From Hydractinia symbiolongicarpus (Eukaryota > Cnidaria > Hydrozoa > Anthoathecata > Hydractiniidae), in assembly GCF_029227915.1 (NCBI RefSeq), contig NC_079880.1:17380001-17444000 (forward strand): a stretch of DNA of 64,000 bases, read 5' to 3'. Under the pieces are notes generated by a model. That model saw nothing but the letters and a program-made list of their open reading frames with translations. It had not been told where the DNA came from and ran no database searches. Shown here piece after piece: positions 1-13,078 of this stretch; the stretch's first letter is position 1, and each line of letters starts with the position of its first letter. Both the position numbers and the translations under genes were made by a program.

Positions 1-3000
1 TGATTCTCGTGTATCGCCTTTATTAGGCTGCATAAGCCCATATCACAACCTTTAGAGGCCTGTGCATGTAGTTGACAGCGTTCTAAAGCCATGGCGCTGG
101 GGAAAACGACTTAGGACGTCGCAGTCCATGGAGAGTGGAAGGACTAGACCAATGGTAACCTGCGCAAGAACGTGGGAGCACGTATTTTACGCGTAAGGCC
201 TTTATTAGCCGGCAAAAGTCCATATTATGGCTTTTAGAGTCCTGTGCATGTAGTTGACAGAGTTTTAAAGCCATTGTGCCAAGGAAAACGAACTTATGAC
301 CTTGTAGTCCATTGAGAGTGGAAGGACTAGACCAATGGTAACCTGCACAACCACGTGGAACTGGGAGATTTACGTGTAAGGCCTTTAATAGGCGGCAAAT
401 GGCCATATTACGGTATCCTGATTCATGTGCATGTAGTTGACGGCGTTCTAAACGCATAGCTCTGGTGAAAACGACTTAGAACGTCGCAGTCCATGGAGAA
501 TGGAAGGACTAGGCCAATGGTAACCTGCACACCCTCGTGGAACCACGTGATTCTCGTGTATCGCCTTTATTAGGCTGCATAAGCCCATATCACAACCTTT
601 AGAGGCCTGTGCATGTAGTTGACAGCGTTCTAAAGCCATGGCGCTGGGGAAAACGACTTATGACCTTGTAGTCCATTGAGAGTGGAAGGACTAGACCAAT
701 GGTAACCTGCACAAGCACGTGGAACCGGGGGATTTACGTGTAACGCCTTTATTAGGGGGCAAAAGGCCGTATTACGGCCTTTAGACGCCTGCGCATGTAG
801 ATGACGGAGTTCTAAAGCCATGGTGCGGGAGAAATCGTCCTAGAACGTAGTAGTCCATTAAGAGTAGAAGGAGTTGACCAATGGTAACCTGCACACACAT
901 GTGGAACCACGTGATTTTTATGTATCGCCTTTATTAGGCCACAAAAGCCCATATCACAACCTTTAGAGGCCTGTGCATGTAGTTGACGGCGTTCTAAAGC
1001 CATGGCGCTGGGGAAAACGACTTAGGACGTTGCAGTCCATGGAGAGTGGAAGGATTAGACCAATGGTAACCTGCGCAAGAACGTGGGAAATCGTAATTTA
1101 CAAGTAAGGCCTTTATTAGGCAGCAAAACGCGATATTACGGCTTTTAGAGGCCTGTGCATGTAGTTGACGGCGTTCTAAATCCATAGCTCTGGCGAAAAC
1201 GACTTAAGACGTCGTAGTCCATGTAGGATGGAAGAAGTAGACAAATGGTAACCTGTGCAAGCGCGTGGAAACACGTGATTTACGCGTAATGCCTTTATTA
1301 GGCGGCAAAAGGCCATATTACGGCTTTTAGACGCCTGCGCATGTAGATGACGGAGTTCTGAAGCCATGGTGCGAGAGAAATCGTCCTAGAACGTAGTAGT
1401 CCATTAAGAGTAGAAGGAGTTGACCAATTGTAACCTGCACACACATGTGGAACCACGTGACTTACATTTCAAGCCTTTATTAGGCATATAAAAAGCATAA
1501 TGCAACCTTTAGAGGCCTGGGCATAAAGTTGACGATGTTCTAAAGCCATGGCGCTGGGGAAAACAACCTAGGACGCCGCAGTCCATGGAGAGTGGAAGAA
1601 CTAGACCAATGGTAACCTGCGCAAGAACGTGGGAGCACGTATTTTACGCGTAAGGCCTTTATTAGCCGGCAAAAGTCCATATTATGGCTTTTAGAGTCCT
1701 GTGCATGTACTTGACGGAGTTGTAAAGCCATGGTGCTAGGGAAAGCGACTTATGACCTTGTAGTCCATTGAGAGTGGAAGGACTAGACCAATGGTAACCT
1801 GCACAAGCACGTGGAACCAGAAGATTTACGTGTAAGGCCTTTAATAGGCGGCAAATGGCCATATTACGGCCTTTAGAGGCCTGTGCATGTAGTTGACGGC
1901 GTTCTAAAACCATGGCGCTGGGGAAAACGACTTAGGACGTCGCATTCCATGGAGAGTGGAAAGACTAGACCAATGATAACCTGCGCAAGAACGTGGGAGC
2001 ACGTTATTTACGCGTAAGGCCTTTATTAGCCGGCAAAGGTCCATGTTACGGCCTTTAGAGGCCTGTGCATGTACTTGACGGAGTTGTAAAGCCATGGTGC
2101 TAGGGAAAGCGACTTATGACCTTGTAGTCCATTGAGAGTGGAAGGACTAGACCAATGGTAACCTGCACATGCACGTTGAACCACGTGCTAAGCCTTTATT
2201 AGAGAACACAAGGCCATATTACGGTCTCCTGATTCATGTGCATGTAGTTGACGGCGTTCTAAACAAATGGCTCTGGCGAAAACAACTTAGGACGTCGCAG
2301 TCCATGGAGAGTGGAAGGACTAGACCAATGGTAACCTGCGCAAGAACGTGGGAGCACGTAATTTACGTGTAAGGCCTTTAATAGGCGGCAAATGGCCATA
2401 TTACGGCCTTTAGAGGCCTGTGCATGTAGTTGACGGCGTTCTAAAGCCATGATGGCACGGAACACGACTAAGGACGTCGTAGTGCATGGAGAATGGAAGG
2501 ATTAGACCAATGGTAACCTGCGCAAGCACGTTTAAACACGTGATTTACGTTTTAAGCCTTTATTAGACACGTAAAAAACATATTGCAACCTTTAGGGACC
2601 TGTGCATGTAGTTGACGATGTTCTAAAGCCATGGCGCCGGCGAAAACGACTTAAGACGTCGTAGTCCATCGAGAGTAGAAGGACTAGACGAATGGTAACC
2701 TGTGCAAGAGCGTGGAAACACGTGATTTACGTGTTAAGCCTTTATTAGGCAACAAAAGGCCAAATTACGGTGTCTAGATTCATTTGCACGTAGTTGATGG
2801 TGTTCTAAACCAATGGCTCTGGGGAAAAAGACTTAAGACGTCGTAGTCCATTGAGAGTAGAAGGACTAGACGAATGGTAACCTGTGCAAGAGCGTGGAAA
2901 CACGTGATTTACACGTAAGGCTTGTATTAGGCATGTAAGAAGCATATTGTAACCTTTAGAGGCCTGTGCATGTAGTTGACGGCGTTCTAAACCCATGGCT

Positions 3001-3715
3001 TGGGGGAAAACGACTTAAGAAGTCCTAGTCCATTGAGAGTGGAAAGGCTAGACCAATGGTAACCTGCACAAGCATGTGAAACCGGGGAATTTACGTGTAA
3101 GGCCTTTATTAGCCGGCAAAAGTCCATGTTACGGCCTTTAGAGGCCTGTGCATGTAGTTGACGGCGTTCTAAACCCATGGCTCTGGGGAAAACGACTTAA
3201 GACGTCGTAGTCCATTGAGAGTGGAAGGACTAGACCAATACTAACCTGTGCAAGAGCGTGGAAACTCGTAATTTACACGTAAGGCCTTTATTAGGCGGCT
3301 AAACGCCATATTACAGCTTTTACAGGCCTATGCATGTAGTTGACAGAGTTCTACAGCCATGGTGCCAAGGAAATCGACTTATGACGTAGTAGTCCATTGA
3401 GAGTTGAATGAGTATACCATGGGTAACCTGCACAGCCACGTAGAACCACGTGATTTACGTTTTAAGCCTTTATTAGGCACGTAAAAAATATATTGCAACC
3501 TTTAGAGGCCTGTCCATTTAGTTGACGGAGTTCTAAAGCCATGGTGCCAAGGAAAACGAACTTATGACCTTGTAGTCCATTGAGAGTGGAAGGACTAGAC
3601 CAATGGTAACCTGCACAAGCACGTGGAGCCGGGAGATTTACGTGTAAGGCCTTTAATAGGCGGCAAATGGCCATATTACGGCCTTTAAAGGCCTGTGCAT
3701 GTAGTTGATGGCGTT
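1..3715 (+). repeat. Diverged monomers with little local HOR order
   Basis: About 20 monomers that differ from their neighbours more than monomers further right do. Many carry a CTCCTGATTCATGTGCATG variant or GCTTTTAG in place of GGCCTTTAG. One monomer near 2,187 has lost about 9 bp and is 173 bp long. Two segments have relatives to the right: 100-416 resembles 4,443-4,759, and 311-597 matches 7,147-7,433 with one difference noticed. Apparent open frames here are monomer shadows, including one on the plus strand at 2,169-2,372. There is no gene. Confidence 0.9.
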
Positions 3716-4425
3716 CTAAAGCCAAGGCGCTGGGTAAAACAACCTAGGACGTCGCAGTCCATGGAGAGTGGAAGGACTAGACCAATGGTAACCTGCGCAA
3801 GAACGTGGGAGCACGTAATTTACGTGTAAGGGCTTTAATAGGCGGCAAATGGCCATATTACGGTCTTTAGAGGCCTGTGAATGTAGTTGACGGCGTTCTA
3901 AAGCCATGATGGCACGGAAAACGACTAAGGACGTCGTAGTCCATGGAGAATGGAAGGATTAGAACAATGGTAACCTGCGCAAGCACGTTTAAACACGTGA
4001 TTTACGCGTAAGGTCTTTATTAGGCCTCTAAAAGGCCATACTACGGCTTTAGAGTCCTGTGCATGTAGTTGACAAAGTTCTAAAGCCATGGTACCAAGGA
4101 AAACGACGCAGTAGTCTATTGTGATTTGAAAGAGTAGACCAATGGTAACCTACACAGGCACGTAGAACCACATGATTTACGTGTTAAGTCTTTATTAGGC
4201 CTCTAAAAAGCATACTACGGCCTTTAGAGGCCTGTGCATATAGTTGACGATGTTCTAAAGGGAAAAACGACTTAGGACGTCGCAGTCCTTGGAGAATGGA
4301 AGGACTAGACCAATGGTAACCTGCACACCCTTGTGGAACCACGTGATTCTCGTGTATCGCCTTTATTAGGCTGCAAAAGCCCATATCACAACCTTTAGAG
4401 GCCTGTGCATGTAGTTGACGGCGTT
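3716..4425 (+). repeat. 4-monomer HOR, copy 1 (710 bp)
   Basis: First copy of a four-monomer higher-order repeat. It corresponds to 5,500-6,209 at a constant shift of 1,784 bp. The third monomer starts GGTACCAAGG and lacks several bases in the CGACTTATGACG region. The fourth has lost 11 bp, so TTCTAAAGCC runs into a G/A tract (GGGAAAAACG) with no ATGG. Two extra monomers (4,426-4,790) separate this copy from the next. Confidence 0.85.
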
Positions 4426-4790
4426 CTAAAGCCATGGCGCTGGGGAAAACGACTTAGGACCTTGTAGTCCATGGAGAGTGGAAGGACTAGACCAATGGTA
4501 ACCCGCGCAAGAACGTGGAAGCACGTATTTTACGCGTAAGGCCTTTATTAGCCGGCAAAAGTCCATATTATGGCTTTTAGAGTCCTGTGCATGTAGTTGA
4601 CAGAGTTTTAAAGCCATTGTGCGAAGGAAAACGAACTTATGACCTTGTAGTCCATTGAGAGTGGAAGGACTAGACCAATGGTAACCTGCACAACCACGTG
4701 GAACCGGGAGATTTACGTGTAAGGCCTTTAATAGGCGGCAAATGGCCATATTACGGCCTTTAGAGGCCTGTGCATGTAGTTGACGGCGTT
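4426..4790 (+). repeat. Two monomers inserted between HOR copies
   Basis: A two-monomer stretch (about 364 bp) that is not part of the 710-bp unit. It resembles the start of the window, with 4,443-4,759 matching 100-416 apart from a few substitutions. It breaks an otherwise regular run of 710-bp units, as expected if an unequal exchange or transfer occurred after the HOR formed. Confidence 0.75.
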
Positions 4791-6919
4791 CTAAAGCCAT
4801 GGCGCTGGGGAAAACGACTTAGGACGTCGCAGTCCATGGAGAGTGGAAGGAATAGACCAATGATAACCTGCGCAAGAACGTGGGAGCACGTTATTTACGC
4901 TTAAGGTCTTTAATAGGCGGCAAAAGGCCATATTACGGTCTTTAGAGGCCTGTGCATGTAGTTGACGGCGTTCTAAAGCCATGATGGCACGGAACACGAC
5001 TAAGGACGTCGTAGTCCATGGAGAATGGAAGGATTAGACCAATGGTAACCTGCGCAAGCACGTTTAAACACGTGATTTACGCGTAAGGTGTTTATTAGGC
5101 CTCTAAAAGGCCATACTACGCTTTAGAGTGCTGTGCATGTAGTTGACAAAGCTCTAAAGCAATGGTACCAAGGAAAACGACGCAGTAGTCTATTGTGATT
5201 TGAAAGAGTAGACCAATGGTAACCTACACAGGCACGTAGAACCACATGATTTACGTGTTAAGTCTTTATTAGGCCTCTAAAAAGCATATTACGGCCTTTA
5301 GAGGCCTGTGCATATAGTTGACGATGTTCTAAAGGGGAAAACGACTTAGGACGTTGCAGTCCTTGGAGAATGGAAGGACTAGACCAATGGTAACCTGCAC
5401 ACCCTTGTGGAACCACGTGATTCTCGTGTATCGCCTTTATTAGGCTGCAAAAGCCCATATCACAACCTTTAGAGGCCTGTGCATGTAGTTGACGGCGTTC
5501 TAAAGCCATGGCGCTGGGGAAAACAACCTAGGACGTCGCAGTCCATGGAGAGTGGAAGGACTAGACCAATGGTAACCTGCGCAAGAACGTGGGAGCACGT
5601 AATTTACGTGTAAGGGCTTTAATAGGCGGCAAATGGCCATATTACGGTCTTTAGAGGCCTGTGCATGTAGTTGACGGCGTTCTAAAGCCATGATGGCACG
5701 GAACACGACTAAGGACGTCGTAGTCCATGGAGAATGGAAGGATTAGAACAATGGTAACCTGCGCAAGCACGTTTAAACACGTGATTTACGCGTAAGGTCT
5801 TTATTAGGCCTCTAAAAGGCCATACTACGGCTTTAGAGTCCTGTGCATGTAGTTGACAAAGTTCTAAAGCCATGGTACCAAGGAAAACGACGCAGTAGTC
5901 TATTGTGATTTGAAATAGTAGACCAATGGTAACCTACACAGGCACGTAGAACCACATGATTTACGTGTTAAGTCTTTATTAGGCCTCTAAAAAGCATATT
6001 ACGACCTTTAGAGGCCTGTGCATATAGTTGACGATGTTCTAAAGGGGAAAACGACTTAGGACGTCGCAGTCCTTGGAGAATGGAAGGACTAGACCAATGG
6101 TAACCTGCACACGCTTGTGGAACCACGTGATTCTCGTGTATCGCCTTTATTAGGCTGCAAAAGCCCATATCACAACCTTTAGAGGCCTGTGCATGTAGTT
6201 GACGGCGTTCTAAAGCCATGGCGCGGGGGAAAACAACCTAGGACGTCGCAGTCCATGGAGAGTGGAAGGACTAGACCAATGGTAACCTGCGCAAGAACGT
6301 GGGAGCCCGTAATTTACGTGTAAGGGCTTTAATAGGCGGCAAATGGCCATATTACGGTCTTTAGAGGCCTGTGCATTTAGTTGACGGCGTTCTAAAGCCA
6401 TGATGGCACGGAACACGACTAAGGACGTCGTAGTCCATGGAGAATGGAAGGATTAGAACAATGGTAACCTGCGCAAGCACGTTTAAACACGTGATTTACG
6501 CGTAAGGTCTTTATTAGGCCTCTAAAAGGCCATACTACGGCTTTAGAGTCCTGTGCATGTAGTTGACAAAGTTCTAAAGCCATGGTACCAAGGAAAACGA
6601 CGCAGTAGTCTATTGTGATTTGAAAGAGTAGACCAATGGTAACCTACACAGGCACGTAGAACCACATGATTTACGTGTTAAGTCTTTATTAGGCCTCTAA
6701 AAAGCATATTACGGCCTTTAGAGGCCTGTGCATATAGTTGACGATGTTCTAAAGGGAAAAACGACTTAGGACGTCGCAGTCCTTGGAGAATGGAAGGACT
6801 AGACCAATGGTAACCTGCACACCCTTGTGGAACCACGTGATTCTCGTGTATCGCCTTTATTAGGCTGCAAAAGCCCATATCACAACCTTTAGAGGCCTGT
6901 GCATGTAGTTGACGGCGTT
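4791..6919 (+). repeat. 4-monomer HOR, copies 2-4 in tandem
   Basis: Three consecutive units at 4,791-5,499 (709 bp), 5,500-6,209 (710 bp) and 6,210-6,919 (710 bp). The monomers are 182, 182, 175 and 171 bp, which sums to 710. The second monomer starts GCCATGATGGCACGG, and the fourth carries the 11-bp deletion that removes its ATGG box. Copies 3 and 4 differ by scattered single bases, for example CGCTGGGG versus CGCGGGGG at about 6,225. After 6,920 the sequence leaves the HOR. The deletion removes the start of the minus-strand frame and fuses two frames, which argues against coding. Confidence 0.9.
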
Positions 6920-7441
6920 ATAAAGCCATGGCGCTGGAGAAAACGACTTAGGACCTTGTAGTCCATGGAGAGTGGAAGAACTAGACAAATGGTAACTTGC
7001 ACAAGCACGTGGAACCGGGGGATTTACGTGCTAAGCCTTTATTAGCCAACAAAAGACCATATCACAACCTTTAGAGGCCTGTGCATGTAGTTGACGGTGT
7101 TCTAAAGCCATGGCGCTGGGGAAAACGACTTAGGACGTCGCAGTCCATTGAGAGTGGAAGGACTAGACCAATGGTAACCTGCACAACCACGTGGAACCGG
7201 GAGATTTACGTGTAAGGCCTTTAATAGGCGGCAAATGGCCATATTACGGTATCCTGATTCATGTGCATGTAGTTGACGGCGTTCTAAACGCATAGCTCTG
7301 GTGAAAACGACTTAGAACGTCGCAGTCCATGGAGAATGGAAGGACTAGGCCAATGGTAACCTGCACACCCTCGTGGAACCACGTGATTCTCGTGTATCGC
7401 CTTTATTAGGCTGCATAAGCCCATATCACAACCTTCTAGTT
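6920..7441 (+). repeat. Transitional monomers with a 24-bp deletion
   Basis: Three monomers linking the 710-bp HOR to the next block. Positions 7,147-7,433 match 311-597. Near 7,436 the monomer jumps from ACAACCTT to TCTAAAGCC, a net loss of 24 bp that leaves a 158-bp monomer. The plus-strand open frame at 7,373-7,555 is created by this deletion and is not a gene. Confidence 0.85.
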
Positions 7442-9040
7442 CTAAAGCCATGGCGCTGGGGAAAACGACTTAGAACGTCGCAGTCCGTGGAGAGTGGAAG
7501 GACTAGACCAATGATAACCTGTGCGAGAACGTGGGAGCACGTTATTTACGCGTAAGGCCTTTATTAGCTGGCAAAGGTCCATGTTACGGCCTTTAGAGGC
7601 CTGTGCATGTATTTGACGGCGTTCTAAAGCCATTGTGCCGAAGAAAACGACTTAAGACGTCGTAGTCCATGTAGGATGGATGGACTAGAAAAATGGTAAC
7701 CTGTGCAAGCGCGTGGAAACACGTGATTTACATGTAAGGCGTTTATTAGCAGGCAAAAGTCCATATTACGGCCTTTAGAGGCCTGTGCATGTAGTTGACG
7801 GCGTTCTAAAGCAATGGTGCCAAAAAAAACGACTTAAGACGTCGTAGTCCATGTACGATGGATGGACTAGAAAAAAGGTAACCTGTGCAAGCGCGTGGAA
7901 ACACGTGATTTACATGAAAGGCCTTTAATAGCCGGCAAAAGCCCATATCACAACCTTTAGAGGCCTGTGCATGCAGTTGACGGCGTTCTCAAGCCATCGT
8001 GCTAGGGAAAACGACTTAGGACGTCGCAGTCCATGAAGAGTGGAAGGATTAGACCAATGGTAACTTGCACACCCTCGTGGAACCACGTGATTCTCGTGTA
8101 TCGCCTTTACTAGGCCGCAAAAGCCCATATCACAACCTTTAGAAGACTGTGCAAGTAGTTGACGGCGTTCTAAAGCCATGGTGCTAGGGAAAACGACTTA
8201 GGACGTCGCAGTCCATGAAGAGTGGAAGGACTAGACCAATGGTAACCTGCACAAGCACGTTTAAACACGTGATTTACGCGTATGGTCTTTACTAGGCCTC
8301 TAGAAGGCCATACTACGGCTTTACAGTCCTTTGGATGTAGTTGACAAAGTTCTAAAGCCATGGCGCTGGGGAAAACGACTTAGGACGTCGCAGTCCATGG
8401 AGAATGGAAGGACTAGACCAATGGTAACCTGCGCAAGAACGTGGGAGCACGTAATTTACGCGTAAGGCCTTTATTAGCTGGCAAAGGTCCATGTTACGGC
8501 CTTTAGAGGCCTGTGCATGTATTTGACGGCGTTCTAAAGCCATTGTGCCGAAGAAAACGACTTAAGACGTCGTAGTCCATGTAGGATGGATGGACTAGAA
8601 AAATGGTAAACTGTGCAAGCGCGTGGAACCGGGGGATTTACGTGTACGGCCTTTAATAGGCGGCAAAAGGCCATATTACGGCCTTTAGAGGCCTGTGCAT
8701 GTAGTTGACGGCGTTCTAAAGCCATGGTGCGTGGGAAATCGTCCTAGAACGTAGTAGTCCATTAAGAGTAGAAGGAGTTGACCAATGGTAACCTGCACAC
8801 ACTCGTGGAACCACGTGATTTTCGTGTATTGCCCTTATTAGGCCTCTATAAGGCATATTACGGCCTTTAGAGGCCTGTGCATGTAGTTGACGGCGTTCTA
8901 AAGCCATGGTGCTAGGGAAAACGACTTATGACCTTGTAGTATATTGAGAGTAGAAGGACTAGACCAATGGTAACTTGCACAAGCACGTGGAACGAGGGGA
9001 ATTACGTGAAAGGCCTTTAATAGGCCGCAAAAGGCCATAC
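7442..9040 (+). repeat. Segment shared with 20.4-23.6 kb
   Basis: 7,442-8,480 matches 22,552-23,590 at a constant shift of 15,110 bp. 8,352-9,040 matches 20,367-21,055 at a shift of 12,015 bp. A related copy near 19.1-19.8 kb lacks one monomer. The segment begins with an F-type monomer followed by two G-type monomers (GTGCCGAAG and GTGCCAAAA starts), then monomers starting GTGCTAGGG. It shows that the left part of the array shares ancestry with the block around 22 kb. Confidence 0.85.
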
Positions 9041-10732
9041 TACGGCTTTTAGATGCCTGTGCATGTAGTTGACGGAGTTCTAAAGCCATGGTGCCAAGGA
9101 AAACGACTTATGACGTAGTAGTCCATTGAGAGTTGAAGGAGTACACCAATGGTAACCTGCACAGCCACGTAGAACCACGTGATTTACGTGCTTAGCCTTT
9201 ATTAGTCAACAAAAGGCCATATTACGGTCTCTAGATTCATGTGCATGTAGTTGACGGCGTTTTAAACCCACGGCTCTAACGAAAACGACTTAAGACGTCG
9301 TAGTCCATGTAGGATGGAAGAACTAGACAAATGGTAACCTGTGCAAGCGCGTGGAAACACGTGATATACGCGTAATGCCTTTATTAGGCGGCAAAACGCC
9401 ATATTACGGCTTTTAGACGCCTGTGCATGTAGATGTCGGAGTTCTAAAGCCATGGTACCAAGGAAAACGACTTATGACGTAGTTGTCCATTAAGAGTAGA
9501 AGAAGTTGACCAATGGTAACCTGCACACACACGTTGAACCACGTAATTTTCGTGTATCGCCTTCATTAGGCGGCAAAAGGCCATATTACGGCCTTTAGAG
9601 GCCGGTGCATGTAGTTGACGGAGTTCTAAAGCCATGGTGCTAGAGAAAAGGACTTATGACCTTGTAGTCCATGGAGAGTAGAAGGACTAGACCAATGGTA
9701 ACCTGTGCAAGAGCGTTGAAACACGTGATTTACACGTAAGGCCTTTATTAGGCGGCAAAACGCCATATTACAGCTTTTAGAAGCCTGTGCATGCAGTTGA
9801 CAAAGTTCTACAGCCATGGTGCCGAGGAAAACGACTTATGACGTAGTAGTCCATTGAGAGTTGAAGGAGTATACCAATGGTAACCTGCACAGCCACGTAA
9901 AACCACGTGATTTACGTTTTAAGCCTTTATTTGGCACGTAAAAAACCTATTGCAACCTTTAGGGACGTGTGCATGTAGTTGACGATGTTCTAAAGCAATG
10001 GCGCTGGCGAAAACGACTTAAGACGTCGTAGTCCATGTAGGATGGAAGAACTAGACAAATGGTAACCTGTGCAAGCGCGTAGAAACACGTGATTTACGCG
10101 TAATGCCTTTATTAGGCAGCAAAAGGCCATATTACGGCTTTTAGACGCCTGCGCATGTAGATGACGGAGTTCTAAAGCCATGGTGCGAGAGAAATCGTCC
10201 TAGAACGTAGTAGTCCATTAAGAGTGGAAGGAGTTGACCAATGATAACCTGCACACACATGTTGAACCACGTGATTTTCATGTATCGCCTTTATTAGGCT
10301 ACATAAGCCCATATCACAACCTTTAGACGCCTGTGCATGTAGTTGACGGCGTTCTAAAGCCATGGCTCTGGGGAAAACGACTTAAGACGTCGTTGTCCAT
10401 TGAGAGTGGAAGGACTAGACAAATGGTAACCTGCGCAAGAACGTGGGAACACGTAATTTACACGTAAGGCCTTTATTAGGCATCAAAACGCCACATTACG
10501 GCTTTTAGAGGCCTGTGCATGTAGTTGACGGAGTTCTAAAGCCATGATGCCAGGGAAAGCGACGTACGACCTTGTAGTCCATTGAGAGTGGAAGGGCTAG
10601 ACCAATAGTAACCTGCACAAGCACGTGGAACCGGGGGATTTACGTGTAAGGCCTTTATTAGCCGGCAAAAGTCCATGTTACGGCCTGAGGCCTGTGCATG
10701 TAGTTGACGGCGTTCTAAACCCATGGCTCTGG
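9041..10732 (+). repeat. Diverged monomers, no clear HOR
   Basis: About nine monomers with no close tandem partner. Several carry an ATGTAGATGACGG or ATGTAGATGTCGG variant in place of ATGTAGTTGACGG. One monomer near 10,690 lacks a few bases in the GGCCTTTAGAGG block. Only satellite sequence is seen. Confidence 0.85.
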
Positions 10733-11441
10733 GGAAAACGACTTAAGACGTCGTAGTCCATGTAGGATGGAAGAACTAGACAAATGGTAACCTGTGCAAG
10801 CTCGTGGAAACACGTGATTTACGCGTAATGCTTTTATTAGGAGGCAAAAGGCCGCATTACGGCTTTTAGACGCCTGTGCATGTAGATGACGGAGTTCTAA
10901 AGCTATGGTGCGAGAGAAATCGTCCTAGAACGTAGTAGTCCATTAAGAGTAGAAGGAGTTGACCAATGGTAACCTGCACACACATGCGGAACCACGTGAT
11001 TTTCGTGTATAGCCTTTATTAGGCCGCAAAATCCCATATCCCAACCTTTACAGGCCTGTGCATGTAGTTGACGATGTTCTAAAGCCATGGCGCTGGGGAA
11101 AACAACCTAGGACGTGGCAGTCCATGGAGAGTGGAAGGACTAGACCAATACTAACCTGTGCAAGAGCGTGGAAACACGTAATTTACACGTAAGGCCTTTA
11201 TTAGGCAACAAAACGCCATACTACGGCTTTTAGAGGCCTGTGCATGTAGTTGACGATGTTCTAAAGCCATGCCGCTGGGGAAAACGACTTAGAACGTCGC
11301 AGTCTATGGACAGTGGAAGGAGTTGACCAATGGTAACCAGCACACACACGTGGAACCACGTGATATTCGTGTATCGCCTTTATTAGGGGGCAAAAGGCTG
11401 TATTACGGCCTTTAGAGGCCTGTCCATGTAAATGACGGAGT
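10733..11441 (+). repeat. Copy A of a 709-bp duplication (shift 1,637 bp)
   Basis: Nearly identical to 12,370-13,078. Shared rare variants include GCATTACGGCTTTTAGACG, a CACACATGCGGAACC stretch and ATGTAAATGACGGAG at the right end. The copies diverge just after GACGGAGTT (TGTAAAG here, CTAAAG in the partner), inside the conserved box where most breakpoints of this array fall. Confidence 0.85.
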
Positions 11442-12369
11442 TGTAAAGCTATAGTGCCAAAGAAAACGTCTTAGGACGCAGTAGTCCATTAATAGTTGAA
11501 GGAGTAGACCAATGGTAACCTGCACAACCACGTAGAACCACGTGACTTACGTTTCAAGCCTTTATTAGGCATATAAAAAGCATAATGCAACCTTTAGAGG
11601 CCTGGGCATAAAGTTGACGATGTTCTAAAGCCATGGCGCTGGGGAAAACAACCTAGGACGTCGCAGTCCATGGAGATTGAAGGACTAGACCAATGGTAAC
11701 CTGCGAAAGAACGTGGGAGCACGTATTTTACGCGTAAGGCCTTTATTAGCCGGCAAAAGTCCATATTATGGCTTTTAGAGTCCTGTGCATGTAGTTGACA
11801 GAGTTGTAAAGCCATGGTGCTAGGGAAAACGACTTATGACCTTGTAGTCCATTGAGAGTGGAAGGACTAGACCAATGGTAACCTGCACATGCACGTAGAA
11901 CCACGTGATTTACGTGCTAAGCCTTTATTAGGCAACAAAAGGCCATATTACGGTCTCCTGATTCATGTGCATGTAGTTGACGGCGTTCTAAACCCATGGC
12001 TCTGGCGAAAACGACTTAAGACGTCGTAGTCCATGTAGGATGGAAGAACTAGACAAATGGTAACCTGTGCAAGCGCGTGGAAACACGTGATTTACACGCA
12101 AGGCCTTTATTAGGCAACAAAACGCCATACTACGGCTTTAAGATGCATGTGCATGTAGTTGACGATGTTCTAAAGCCATGGTGCCAAGGAAAACGACTTA
12201 TGACGTAGTAGTCCATTGAGAGTTGAAGGAGTATACCAATGGTAACCTGCACATGCACGTAGAACCACGTGATTTACGTGCTAAACATTTATTAGGCAAC
12301 AAAAGGCCATACTAAGGTCTCCTGATTCATGTGCATGTAGTTGACGGCGTTCTAAACCCATGGCTCTAG
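11442..12369 (+). repeat. Monomers between the 1,637-bp-spaced copies
   Basis: About five monomers. A B-type monomer (GTTTCAAGCC, CATATAAAAAGCATAATGC) lies near 11,550 and resembles one near 1,470. From 11,883 the sequence belongs to a block of about 900 bp that recurs at 15,161. Satellite only. Confidence 0.82.
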
Positions 12370-13078
12370 CGAAAACGACTTAAGACGTCGTAGTCCATGT
12401 AGGATGGAAGAACTAGACAAATGGTAACCTGTGCAAGCTCGTGGAAACACGTGATTTACGCGTAATGCTTTTATTAGGAGGCAAAAGGCCGCATTACGGC
12501 TTTTAGACGCCTGTGCATGTAGATGACGGAGTTCTAAAGCTATGGTGCGAGAGAAATCGTCCTAGAACGTAGTAGTCCATTAAGAGTAGAAGGAGTTGAC
12601 CAATGGTAACCTGCACACACATGCGGAACCACGTGATTTTCGTGTATAGCCTTTATTAGGCCGCAAAATCCCATATCCCAACCTTTACAGGCCTGTGCAT
12701 GTAGTTGACGATGTTCTAAAGCCATGGCGCTGGGGAAAACAACCTAGGACGTGGCAGTCCATGGAGAGTGGAAGGACTAGACCAATACTAACCTGTGCAA
12801 GAGCGTGGAAACACGTAATTTACACGTAAGGCCTTTATTAGGCAACAAAACGCCATACTACGGCTTTTAGAGGCCTGTGCATGTAGTTGACGATGTTCTA
12901 AAGCCATGCCGCTGGGGAAAACGACTTAGAACGTCGCAGTCTATGGACAGTGGAAGGAGTTGACCAATGGTAACCAGCACACACACGTGGAACCACGTGA
13001 TATTCGTGTATCGCCTTTATTAGGGGGCAAAAGGCTGTATTACGGCCTTTAGAGGCCTGTCCATGTAAATGACGGAGT
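12370..13078 (+). repeat. Copy B of the 709-bp duplication
   Basis: Partner of 10,733-11,441. Its left part also belongs to the block 11,883-12,785, which recurs at 15,161-16,063 (shift 3,278 bp). This segment has therefore taken part in at least two duplication events. Confidence 0.85.

Noticed and set aside
2169-2372. Plus-strand open frame of 67 codons
   Set aside because: It exists only because a 9-bp deletion changes the frame between two monomers. No other monomer keeps it, and it has no protein-like features.
7373-7555. Plus-strand open frame of 60 codons
   Set aside because: It is created by the 24-bp deletion near 7,436 and lies wholly within satellite sequence.
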